Shown: in pieces, positions 12,501-22,425 of the stretch
How positions within the stretch are numbered: the stretch's first letter is position 1
Layout of the letters: the number at the start of each line of letters is the position of its first letter
Origin: Trichopria drosophilae
Lineage: Eukaryota; Arthropoda; Insecta; Hymenoptera; Diapriidae
Direction: 5' to 3'
Length of the DNA: 64,000 bases
NCBI GenBank assembly: GCA_030407085.1
Contig: CM059587.1
Location: 23,905,001-23,969,000, forward strand
Program-made: the position numbers and the translations under genes
Notes under the pieces: generated by a model
The model's database searches: none
The model's input: the letters and a program-made list of their open reading frames with translations, nothing else
What the model was told of the DNA's origin: nothing

Positions 12501-13378
12501 TACGGTCCCACTCAGCCCGGCTGGCCCGTTCGCGTCGGTAAAATTAGTTTCAACACCCAGGTGACATCATTTGCAGTTGGATTATGCAAAATGTAAAAGT
12601 ATTCAGATGTATTTTTGGTTCACTTAAAAGAATTTCTAGGCTTGATCCATTCTTATGTAAGGATTCGAAGAAATTAAAAAAAATAGGTGGTCGTCGCTTG
12701 CCCCTTCTTAGGGTTAAAGACATTTTCATAGGAAGTAAAGATTGTTAAGTGCCAATAATAACTAACGTTTTAAAGGAAGAGACAAAAATGATTTTTTCTT
12801 AAAGTATTTCAGTTTACAGTAATATCAATAAATTTGTATAAAATATTTTTTTATAATAAACCACAACAATTATTTCTTTTTACTTTCTTAGATACATTTT
12901 TGTTACTAGAGAATCTTTATGATTCCATTATTTGCTAATAATATTTAAGAAAGTTTATTAACAGAAACTGAACATAGCGCAAAGAAACAAGAAATTACTG
13001 CGAAAATCTATTTAAGAAAATAAAAATAATTATTATAGTTGGTTATAAAAAGTGTTCTTATTAGAAAACACTGTAGTTATTATAAACGTACAAATTTTAA
13101 GAAAGAAGGTGTCCTAATCCTTGATTCCTCGTTTAGTTATTAGTGAGACTTATCAACAGTCTGTACTTTTCACGATATATCCAAAAAATAGTATTTCACG
13201 ATATACCATAAAAATTTTAGATTTTAAAAGATTTAACAAAAATTGAAAACAGTTTTTTTCTACCTAGAAACAAAAATACCAAATGACATTTTTATAGTAT
13301 GTTGCATGCATGATTACAGGCTCCCACAATAAAAAGTCGAATGTCTTAAAGGCCAAATCGTATTACTTGTATGTCTTT
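9581..13378. other. Long non-coding stretch
   Basis: No coding gene is supported across about 3.8 kb. 10.1-10.5 kb is purine-rich on the plus strand. 10.7-11.5 kb is slightly GC-richer with short open frames (up to 91 aa) lacking any recognised domain. 11.98-12.07 kb has a GGGCCCTTTAGGCCC palindrome-like string. The remainder is AT-rich. Confidence 0.4.
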
Positions 13379-13590
13379 TAGGTTGCTGAATCTGAATCCG
13401 GTTTTCATTTGACCTCGTTAGGTTTAGGTGAAGGGAAGCTGAATATCAAATCTAGAAAATCAATTTAATATCAAAGTAAATCCCTATATTTAAATATATT
13501 TCTAGGGTTGTTGAATACGTATCCGATGGCCATTTGTCCTCATCCAGTTTAGGTCAAGGACAGCTCAAGATCAAAAGTAGAAAATGAGTT
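13379..13590 (+). repeat. Diverged tandem duplication, about 125-bp period
   Basis: The unit starting TAGGTTGCTGAATCTGAATC (13379) recurs at 13503 as TAGGGTTGTTGAATACGTATC. Both are followed by a GACCTCgTtaGGTTTAGGT-like string, an AGcTgAAgATCAAA string and TAGAAAAT. Identity is moderate, so the duplication or the parent repeat is old. Confidence 0.6.
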
Positions 13591-15597
13591 TAGTATTTTT
13601 AGCAGCTTAAAGTATTTGGTGTTTTTAGGCTTTGGAATTTCATATTTTCAGTACATTTATTCACGAATTCGAATTTTTAATTCTCAAAGACCGTCATCAG
13701 TACAGAAGTCAATAATTTTCTTTCAATACACATATATTTTCCAACAGTTTGCAGCAGAATTAAATTAATTTGACAGAAAGATGTAAGTGCAATTTGCCTC
13801 ATAATTGAGAACACTGTTTACGGAGTAAGAATAAATTCCCTGTGGTTTAATTTATGTTCATTTATATACTTATGCAGTCTTTAGTCTTTGAAAGTCAGTT
13901 TAAGAAAGTTTGTATTCCAGAGTAACAAGGATTCCACATCGTGAATAGCGTTGTCGTATTTAACTTCTAAAATTGGGTCACAGAAATCTTTGAGATTAGA
14001 TTTACAATTTAGCTCCTAGTTAAATCTAATTATTTAATATTCCGTTTTCAAGTTAAAACAATCCGTTTATTTATAGAAATAATTCAGTGAGCTCTAATAA
14101 GTCACATTCATTTTTATTTACTCCCAGCTATTATAGATAAAATCATTTTAATACAATTTCATTTATTCCGCGTTTATTATGTATTTCATGTCAACGAAAT
14201 GTCATGAATCAACGAAAACGAATCCTATAAACATATTTCTCGTTCAGTAATATTCAGTTATATTTTGGTCGCCGTCTTTAATAAAAGCTCTAATAGCGTG
14301 ATTTTTTTAATGCTATTTAAGTACAAATGTATCACAAATTTTGTTGCAAAAAAAGACAGAACAGTAAATTAGGTTAATTTATAATAAGAGGGGAGCGTAG
14401 AGATTGAAGCACTACATAGGTCAATGTAACACCTTAAATGCAGGGTATCTTTTTTCTTGTAGGTTCAATTGTTAGGCATGATTTTCTACATACCTTGGCT
14501 GTCGTAATTATATTTTAATGAATAAAAGTAATGCGCTCTCCGCAGGCTGAGCTCAAAATGTAAGTTTTTGTTGGCTACATAGGAATTACAGACATTTTTT
14601 CAATTACTTTATTAGTAGTAATGTATCAATATGTTATAAATCATGATAAATATTAGTGACACTTGTATTTTGTAAAATCCGATGTTCGCCACGAAAATTA
14701 CGTGACAAAAAATTGCAAATCGATAAGAATTCGTAACTACCAGCAAAGACATAATTAAATTAAACAAACTCATTTTGCAGTACGGATAGTGATGATTGCG
14801 TAAAAAGACGCAGTTTTTCTTACAAAGAAAAGTAATAAGAACGCCAACTAACCTAAATCGGAAATTTTAAGTATTTGTAGTGGGATCAACAATTTTCGTT
14901 GTATCCACTATTTTTTCCGCGTATTACGCGATTATCTAATTCCATAAACATTTGACAGAGGAGATCGGTTACGGATGCAGAACAAATCAATCATTTTTGT
15001 AATTACAATATTACACGGCACGTATTAATATTTTCCAAAATCTACCATGGAATAAAAACTCATTTTGCAATAGGGATCGTGATGATTGTGATGATTGCAT
15101 CGAATGATTTATTAATATCCAAGAGTGTCTATGTTCAGACTATATCATAGCCAGATCACTTTCTACTGATGTAAGATGATTTAACCAATTACGATAGTAC
15201 TAACAATATGTATGAAAAGCAGAAATATAGCTCTTTTGAATGTATTGATCAAATTTAACTTTCTCATAAAGCATTTAGTTAAGTAATGGGAATGATAAAA
15301 AAAGAATGATTTTAATTGCACAGTGATTGGCATAAAGTTATTATTAATGATTAAACTCATAAATGCGTTTTCATTAAATTATAATATTGCTCTTTCGCCT
15401 GCATTAAATTGCATTAAAAAAGGAATTTTTAAAAACCAGTAATGTAGATAGAAGAAGTTCGAATCTCATTATAATTCACTTTGAACTTTGAAATAGTAAT
15501 CTCAATTAAACGTTCTTACATATTCATGCTTTCAGTGGATTAATAAGGCAATTTTCAAAACTCTCGTTTTTCCCAGACATAAAAAGTCCCAAAGCAC
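13591..15597. other. AT-rich non-coding DNA
   Basis: No gene is supported. One phrase, AAACTCATTTTGCA followed by a GTGATGATTG string, occurs at about 14766-14797 and again at about 15056-15092. It is a short direct repeat about 290 bp apart. Confidence 0.45.
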
Positions 15598-16330
15598 TTC
15601 GCGTCAAAAATAGGTTTGTGCTTGCTGTTGACCGGCCTCCTTTCTTGTAGATTATTAAGCGAGGTCCCAAGCGGCGACGCAGCAGCGCAACGTCTAAAGG
15701 TTGGGAACTCTAGTTTATTTAGTCGAAAAGTTACGCTGTAGTCCTCGTATTAGGTCATGCACCTGCGGTAACTGAAGCTGGTTTCCTCGTTCACCGCCAC
15801 GCATCAGTGTGGTACCATGTAGGAGAGAGATTTTATCTCGATAAGATAAATAGGTATTTCTCGCAAGTGAATAAATTGCTCCTTAACTTAAAAATCCACA
15901 CACGCCTCTCGACCATTAATGATAAAAAAGGATACCTTAATTTTCTTATGTATTTTTCGATAACAATATAGCAGGTGCTTTCTACATTGAAGTTTCCTCG
16001 AAAAAACACGCGAGTTCGAGCCTACCTTAAAAGGAATTCTGCATTCTACTCGCAGTACGTCTCCGTGGCAGATAATGCATTTCGTCATCTTGTCAGTGAT
16101 GAGTTCCTCGGGGAGCGGGGGAACGAAAGACATATTGTAGCCTTGCCTAGATACCCCCGGGATTCCCCGAAAGTTTTCCTTTCTTCTGCTACCGCAAGGT
16201 AAGTGACACGCAACGTGACGTTTGGGCGACAAACACTCACGAGAAATCGTGCGGAATGTAGTGCGGGGATTTGCACCTTCTCTTGGGACTATCCGTTTGG
16301 TGATTATGGTTATACATACGAGTATCACCT
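15598..16330. other. GC-richer patch with GATA sites and a splice-donor match
   Basis: The base composition rises sharply compared with its flanks. A compact GATA-type palindrome, TTATCTCGATAAGATAA, lies at 15833-15849. On the plus strand AAG|GTAAGTGAC at 16196-16207 is a near-perfect 5-prime splice site (GT at 16199). A 146-codon minus-strand frame (15888-16328) begins with GTG rather than ATG and matches no family I recognise. Its plus-strand partner is also open. I read this as a possible untranslated or regulatory exon region, not a demonstrated gene. Confidence 0.3.
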
Positions 16331-17336
16331 TACTGCTATCACGCTCGTATACAATTGAAATTTATGAGAATCCATGCAAACGATCCAAAACTTTCAACAT
16401 AGTACATTATGTGCATTTTAAAAATTTATTCCTAGTATTAGAATTCTGACGAGAACAGTATAGAGTAGAAAAGTTTTATTAGTTCTAGTGGAGTAACACA
16501 TTTATCTTAATCAATACATCTGAGTCATTACATAAACCAAAAATGATCGTTTTTAAGACTTCGACATTTTCGAGTTAGAGGTCCCAATTGTGACTTGTAA
16601 TACCAAGTACAAACAAATCTTGGATATTCATCAACAAAATACACCCAATTTCAAGTTTGAATGGTAATGATTCAACAATATCGAATAATGGCGATGACGT
16701 TGAATGATAATAATACTGTCTAATGATGATCATCATCGATGATGTTAGATTATAAAGATTGTGTTGGATATAGAATCATGATAACGCTGGTTGATAATAT
16801 AAGATAATGCGAATGGTTGCAAAGTTCGATGATGCTAATGATGACATCCACAACGTCTGTTTGCTGATTTTATGTAGAGAAGTTGATCACACCCGCTTTA
16901 AAATCCATATAAACTTATAATAACAATTGATAAAACATTATACTTGTGCTGAACAGAACGATAGTCAGTTTTCTTCTTAACCGTGAACAGTGTAACCTCC
17001 GATTTTTGTGTAGCAATTTCGAACTGTACTTCAGATCCTCACAACTACACAATTTTATTGGTGAAGAACACGAGAAGCAGTTTTTTCTCTCCTATTCCTC
17101 ATCTTAGTTGGATTATAAGATAATAAAATGTATCTGTAACCTGCACGATTTGGTCTGTGTGGCTTAACTAGTGTCGGTGTCAATCATTCATAAACTCCAT
17201 GAACGACCGACATTCCCATGAAAACAATATTATACTCAGGCTCTCAATCGACACACACATTAATCGCAACACACAAGGAAGGTGAGCGAAATAAATACAA
17301 TCAGCTGTTCGCCTGATATAAATGATTTATATTTAT
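16331..17336. other. Non-coding DNA with a GAT-rich tract
   Basis: No gene seen. 16640-16870 repeats ATGATGAT/GATGATAAT-like triplets imperfectly, including GATGATCATCATCGATGATG, a local palindrome. The end of the stretch borders transposon copy A. Confidence 0.45.
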
Positions 17337-17883
17337 ATTTACCCCCTCCCCCATCCCCTGGGGGTGGAGTGGGGGCAAAAACAATAAAACTTAAATAGGA
17401 ACCCCTAGTTTTTATTGCAGATTTGGATTCTCCGGAAAAAAGTACACGAATTTGACCTAGGAGCTATTGCATTTTGGTTCACAGGTGGCGCTGTAATCGA
17501 TAAAAATCCAAATTTATCTGAAGACATTGAAATACCTCGAGAACTATGCACAGAATCAAAAAAGTTGTCGGATGAAAGTTGCTCGACACGAAGGGGGGCA
17601 TCCAGTGATAATGAAATTTACCCCCTCCCCTATCCCCTGGGGGTGGAGTGGGGGCAAAAACAATAAAACTTAAATAGGAACCCCCAGTTTTTATTGCAGA
17701 TTTGGATTCTCCGGAAAAAAGTACATCAATTTGACCTAGGAGCTATTGCATTTTGGTTCACAGGTGGCGCTGTAATCGATAAAAATCCAAATTTATCTGA
17801 AGACATTGAAATACCTCGAGAACTATGCACAGAATCAAAAAAGTTGTCGGATGAAAGTTGTTCGACACGAAGGGGGGCATCCA
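17337..17883 (+). repeat. Left subterminal 279-bp repeat units, copy A
   Basis: A unit runs from ACCCCCTCCCC...CTGGGGGTGG through AATAAAACTTAAATAGGAA, GATTTGGATTCTCCGG, GGTGGCGCTGTAATCGAT and CCTCGAGAACTATGC to GGCATCCAG. It repeats with a 279-bp period (ATTTACC at 17337 and 17616). The short open frames at 17415-17666 and 17694-17906 are translations of this repeat and begin with TTG; they are not genes. Confidence 0.9.
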
Positions 17884-18752
17884 GGGGGCAAATAGGGACA
17901 ATTTGATCCCTTTATGAAAATTTAATATTAAAAATTCTAATATTAGAATTTTTAATATTAGAATTTAGTAATATCAATTGCGAAAATTGTTATTCTGAAT
18001 ATGACATTTTAATAATGTCCATTCGAAAAATTAAGATTATGAATAATTGATATTCTTCATATTAAAAATCAAAACTGATTACTTAAAAATTGTGCATACA
18101 ATATGGAAGCAATTTTATAAATAAGTTTTCTATCTTCAATAAAATTACATTTTAGGTTTTAAATTTATTATTTAATAAACAAAAAGAGGACATCACGCAA
18201 TCCATTAAAAAACGCGTCATGTCCCTTCACTCAGCTCATTCATTCTCTCTCTGTATGTTTTTTTCCGAAATGAGAATAAATAAGCTGAGCATTGACGGTC
18301 AAACCAGCTTCTATTAAACAAAACGAAACTCTTACTTCATTTGGGGATTTCGTCGCCATCTACCGGACCCCGAGAGAACTCACGTGGTTTCATACATGTA
18401 CATCGCTTGCATTTCGGCCATCACCGGCGCCGGTTCTGTTACATAACGCTAGAGGGCGACATAACTCGAAAATAAAGTAGCATATCATTTTATACATAAG
18501 TTGAGTCACACGTAACCAGTTCACCTACATTTTTCTCTACTTTCCTGAAGGGAAGTAAATGGATATCGCGACTTTCTAATCCCCATATTAAAATTTAGTA
18601 TTCACGGTCTCTCAGTGTAAGACTGTTTTTGAAGTCCATTGTATTGGTAGTAATTCGGTCGGAGGTCACTTTGCTTTTAGAATAACAACTTTCCGTTTAC
18701 GTGACTATTTTTTGTCTACCCTTCATTGCTTAAATCGAATTGCAAGTTAAAA
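17884..18752 (+). other. Transposon leader region of copy A
   Basis: This is non-coding DNA between the left repeats and the transposase. It holds an AT-rich TTAATATTAAAAATTCTAATATTAGAA palindrome-like tract (about 17920-17965), then balanced sequence with no clear core promoter motif. An open frame at 18292-18480 is kept in both copies, but the copies are about 98-99% identical, so this is no evidence of coding. Confidence 0.6.
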
Positions 18753-19817
18753 ATGAATCCTGCTACAGTTCCCGAAAAAATCGAAATGATTCTTATTTAT
18801 GGTGAATGTAAGAGGAATATTGACGATGCTGTTGCGTTGTATGCTGAGCGTTTTCCAGATAATGCTCGCTCGCGTTCTTTTTTTTACAAAGTTGTGAATG
18901 CCTTTCACTCTGATGGCAGCGTACAAATGAAAAAAAGGAAGCGAAGATTAACAGTTACAGGAGAAGCTAACGAAGTAGCTGTAGTAGCAGCTATTCACCA
19001 AAATCCACATGTAAGCACACGACAATTACATCGCGATTCCGGCATTTCCAGAGACAGTATTCAAAGAATATTGCATCGTCATAAGTTTCACCCATATCAC
19101 ATTTCACTGCACCAGGAACTAGATGGCGATGATTTTCATAACCGCGTGGTGCTTTGTGAATGGGCATTTCAAAAAATGCAAACGAACCACAATTTCTTTG
19201 CTAATGTATTATTTTCAGATGAATCTACATTTACGAACCATGGTGGCGTCAATAGGCATAATATGCATTATTGGAGCGTAGAAAATCCCCATTGGTTACG
19301 ACAAGTTAATCATCAACGTCCTTGGTCGGTGAACGTTTGGTGTGGAATCATAGGAAATAAACTCATTGGTCCTTATTTCATTGAAGGTCATTTGAATGGA
19401 ACAAAATATCGAGATTTACTCGAACAAGAAGTATCATTACTACTTGAGGATGTTGCTATGGACGTCCGACGGACAATGTGGTTTCAGCATGATGGTTGCC
19501 CAGCACATTTTTCAAGAGTAGCAAGGGAAATACAAGACCGTGATTACAATGGTAGGTGGATTGGTAGAGGTGGCCCCATTAATTGGCCTGCGAGGTCACC
19601 TTATCTAACATCTCTGGATTTCTTCCTATGGGGTTACCTAAAAGGTAAGGTTTATGAACAAGTACCAACGACTCGTGAAAACATGGTGGAACGCATCAGA
19701 ACTGCTTGCGCAGAAATTTCTGCAGATCTGATTCTATCATGTATAAAGTCATTTGAAGAAAGAATAAATAAATGCATTGAAGTGGAAGGTCAACGTTTCG
19801 AACACTTACTCAAGTAA
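18753..19817 (+). CDS. Mariner-like (D,D41D) transposase, copy A
   Basis: An intact 354-aa transposase that would bind the inverted-repeat ends and catalyse cut-and-paste transposition in the nucleus. I start at the ATG at 18753; the frame is open nine codons upstream only from a TTG. Residues about 1-60 look like a helix-turn-helix of the DUF4817 type (ALYAERFPDNARSR..FFYKVVNAF). KKRKRR (60-65) is a basic linker or nuclear signal, and 85-115 (STRQLHRDSGISRDSIQRIL) is a second helix-turn-helix. The catalytic acidic triad is D156 (LFSDES), D247 (FQHDG) and D289 (SLDFFLWG), with 41 residues between the last two. This matches the D,D41D mariner lineage (rosa/Visitor in my recollection). It ends FEHLLK, as the related element does. 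Copy A has tyrosine at 284 in the conserved SPDL motif (SPYL), which may impair activity. There are no introns. Confidence 0.93.
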   Translation: MNPATVPEKIEMILIYGECKRNIDDAVALYAERFPDNARSRSFFYKVVNAFHSDGSVQMKKRKRRLTVTGEANEVAVVAAIHQNPHVSTRQLHRDSGISRDSIQRILHRHKFHPYHISLHQELDGDDFHNRVVLCEWAFQKMQTNHNFFANVLFSDESTFTNHGGVNRHNMHYWSVENPHWLRQVNHQRPWSVNVWCGIIGNKLIGPYFIEGHLNGTKYRDLLEQEVSLLLEDVAMDVRRTMWFQHDGCPAHFSRVAREIQDRDYNGRWIGRGGPINWPARSPYLTSLDFFLWGYLKGKVYEQVPTTRENMVERIRTACAEISADLILSCIKSFEERINKCIEVEGQRFEHLLK

Positions 19818-19996
19818 GTGAACAGTGAGACAGTGAGAGGCAAGGGGACTCACGTAAAACAAGCACCCCAAAGGGAACAGAAAAATACTACGTCCACGTC
19901 GTTGTTCCTGGGTAACGCTAAATGTATTTTTTCCCGGCTTTGTTAGAATGACCGTATTCCATATCCGCTACGCGGGCGAAAATTGTCAATATTGCA

Positions 19997-20484
19997 GAAT
20001 CCAAATCTGCAATAAAAACTGGGGGTTCCTATTTAAGTTTTATTGTTTTTGCCCCCATTCCACCCCCAGGGGTTGGGGGAGGGGGTAAATTTCATTATTA
20101 CTGGATGCCGCCCTTCGTGTCGAACAACTTTCATCCGACAACTTTTTTGATTCTGTGCATAGTTCTCGAGGTATTTCAATGTCTTCGGATAAATTTGGAT
20201 TTTTATCGATTACAGCGCCACCTGTGAACCAAAATGCAATAGCTCCTAGGTCAAATTCGTGTACTTTTTTCCGGAGAATCCAAATCTGCAATAAAAAATG
20301 GGGGTTCCTATTAAAGTTTTATTGTTTTTTCCCCCACTCCACCTCCAGGGGATGGGGGAGGGGGTAAATTTAATTATCACTGGATGCCCCCCTTCGTGTC
20401 GAACAACTTTCATCCGACAACTTTTTTGATTCTGTGCATAGTTCTCGAGATATTCCGATGTCTTCAGATAAATCGGCCACCCTG
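19997..20484 (-). repeat. Right subterminal and terminal repeats, copy A
   Basis: One complete inverted 279-bp unit (19997-20275) is followed by the 209-bp terminal version (20276-20484). The terminal version follows the unit up to GATAAAT and then switches to CGGCCACCCTG. It is the reverse complement of the left-end text. The open frames here are repeat translations. Confidence 0.9.
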
Positions 20485-22328
20485 TATATTGGATGACGAT
20501 TACATGCAATAGAATGGAGAACATTTAATAATAATACAAATTTGTGATAACACTTGCTAAATATCGTAAACTCACTTATTCCTTCTTTATGCTATTCTGT
20601 CTATATTTATATCTATTACAGATATATCATCCATCAGTCTGCATATGGTAAACATCGTGCGATTTCAATTTTGGATTCAGTAGCCATCTAGTGCCTCTGG
20701 AAGAAACACACAGATCTCAACCAGGGAAATCTTTACCAAAACGAGATAGATTTATAACCGAAACATAAGACCTCTTTTTGATTACGATTTAACATGACCT
20801 AAGTAAGAAATCTTTAAGAGCTCGTTTTATAGGTTATTAAAATTCAGACGTGTTCAGGAGATCTTTTTGGCGATATCTTTGGAATGAGCTCTGGACCCGA
20901 CTGTTTTAAGAGGTATGTGCTGTATAAGTTGTTATAAAATTAATTCGTTATATAAACAGTTATATGTGTATATCTCATTCTTGCCTTTGGTGTGAAAGCA
21001 TTCATCACATAATATTTAGGGCACCCTCTTCCAAATCAGAGGAATCTTATTGGGTCTTTCGCCGGAATTATACGGATGTCCTTTGCTTCCAAAGCATATA
21101 TAAGGGCTCTTACCGAATTACAAATTGTCAGGTGATTTTCGATCTACTCCATGCCCGGTGCCACCGTTGATACTTCAAGAAGGATGTAAGTTTCGTTTAA
21201 AAATATAGTATTTTATCTATTCTTCCAGGAAACGCTTTTGTATGTGCCTCCAAACATACGAGACCCAGATATTTCCACCAACTTGTCCCTCAAGACGTTA
21301 TGTCTTTCTTCCACAAATAAGTTTATGTTGATTAATTACATTGTTTTCCCAAGTCTGGTACAAAATTCGGTTCATGGTTTTTTCCCTCAACAAAATACCT
21401 ATGTTAATAAATTGTCTCGCAAATTTGCTATACAACTGTGTAATTATTTATTATTTCCTTTCCTAAATTCTCATTCTCCTTGAGATATCAAGGCGTGTTT
21501 ATGTGTAAAATTTCATTTATTAATCCTACGTATGTTGCTATCCCGGTCGTGAGACAGAAACATTTACCTGATTCCTTGTCTATGATGAATTCTAACAAGT
21601 AACAAAAAAAGCACCGCTTCACCAAGGCCCATCCAGATCATGGTGGTATTTTATATGGCTTTGCGGGTCGCTTTCTTTGAAGCCTGAATCTCTGAAAGAA
21701 ACGGCAGTGCCACTTTGATTTGATAGATAATCATGAAACACAATTGTCTCTTGTGTGTATTGTATATAATATACGTTTTGATATAATTCGAAATTATTTA
21801 ATTTGTTACAATTCGTTTTTATTTTCATAAAAGAATCATTAATGATATTTTGAACCTACTATTGTATTGACAAATTGTTGTAATTATAAAAATAGTACCT
21901 ACTATTAAAGGAGAAGGGGGCGACAAAATTTAACTGAATTGGTAATAATTAGGCTTTCGAGATTAATTTGCTAATCGGCAGTGGCGCCGCTGTGCAGCTA
22001 GTTTATATGCTATTCATTCGGTTTCAATAAGAGCGACGCGCTTTCGAAACACGCTTGTGACCCATGTTTCCCAGTTTTCAATAAAACACAGATACCAGCG
22101 GCAGATTATTGATTGTAATTTCAACATGTTGTCAGATTTCATGTGCTCTATCAGTTTTGGACTAACAAATTAAAAAATAAGAGTCTTTGGTTAATCATCT
22201 GCTCATTTTTTAAGAACGCGTTGATAAAACGTTAAACTTGTCTTCAATGCGTCAGATAACAACATCAGTGAAAAAATAACAGATAAATGTCAGGTACTCC
22301 AAATATTTAAATTAGCTGATGATCATAG
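20485..22328. other. Non-coding DNA
   Basis: No gene is supported. Short frames at 20964-21170, 21238-21483 and 21619-21828 have no recognisable domains, overlapping signals or splice context. The base composition is intermediate between 21.0 and 21.7 kb. Confidence 0.4.
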
Positions 22329-22425
22329 CCACGTCCATCTCCGTGACATCGTAAAACTGATAACAATGGGAAGGAACGCGAGAAAGAGGGGTATCATTTC
22401 CACGATGTCAAGGACGTGCATCGGT
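22329..22425. other. Hairpin-forming segment
   Basis: CACGTCC, TGACATCGT and TGATA on the 5-prime side (22330-22370) pair in order with TATCA, ACGATGTCA and GGACGTG on the 3-prime side (22393-22423). A 6-nt bulge lies between the first two blocks and the loop is about 25 nt. The bulge makes it unlike a standard microRNA precursor. It could be a structured RNA or a chance palindrome. Confidence 0.3.

Larger units (their letters stand above)
17337..20484 (+). mobile_element. Mariner-like transposon copy A, left end truncated
   Basis: The right terminus is intact: CGGCCACCCTG at 20474-20484 followed by TA. By alignment with copy B (53367-56348), homology on the left starts only at ATTTACCCCCTC (17337), so about 115 bp of the left terminus, including CAGGGTGGCC, is missing. 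Internally it is nearly identical to copy B, with an intact transposase (18753-19817) in the same orientation. It carries one more complete 279-bp subterminal unit on the left than copy B. Without the left terminus it could supply transposase but probably cannot move. Confidence 0.92.

Noticed and set aside
15888..16328. 146-codon minus-strand frame with a CIICHG string
   Set aside because: It begins with GTG, the first ATG comes late, no family is recognised, and the opposite strand is also open because of local GC content.
17415..17906. Repeated 70-83 codon frames (also at 20040-20291, 53559-53771, 55904-56155)
   Set aside because: They start at TTG and lie within the 279-bp subterminal repeats; similarity between them is DNA repeat identity.
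18292..18480. 62-codon frame conserved in both transposon copies (also 54156-54344)
   Set aside because: The two copies are almost identical throughout, so conservation of a short frame is uninformative; no domain is seen.
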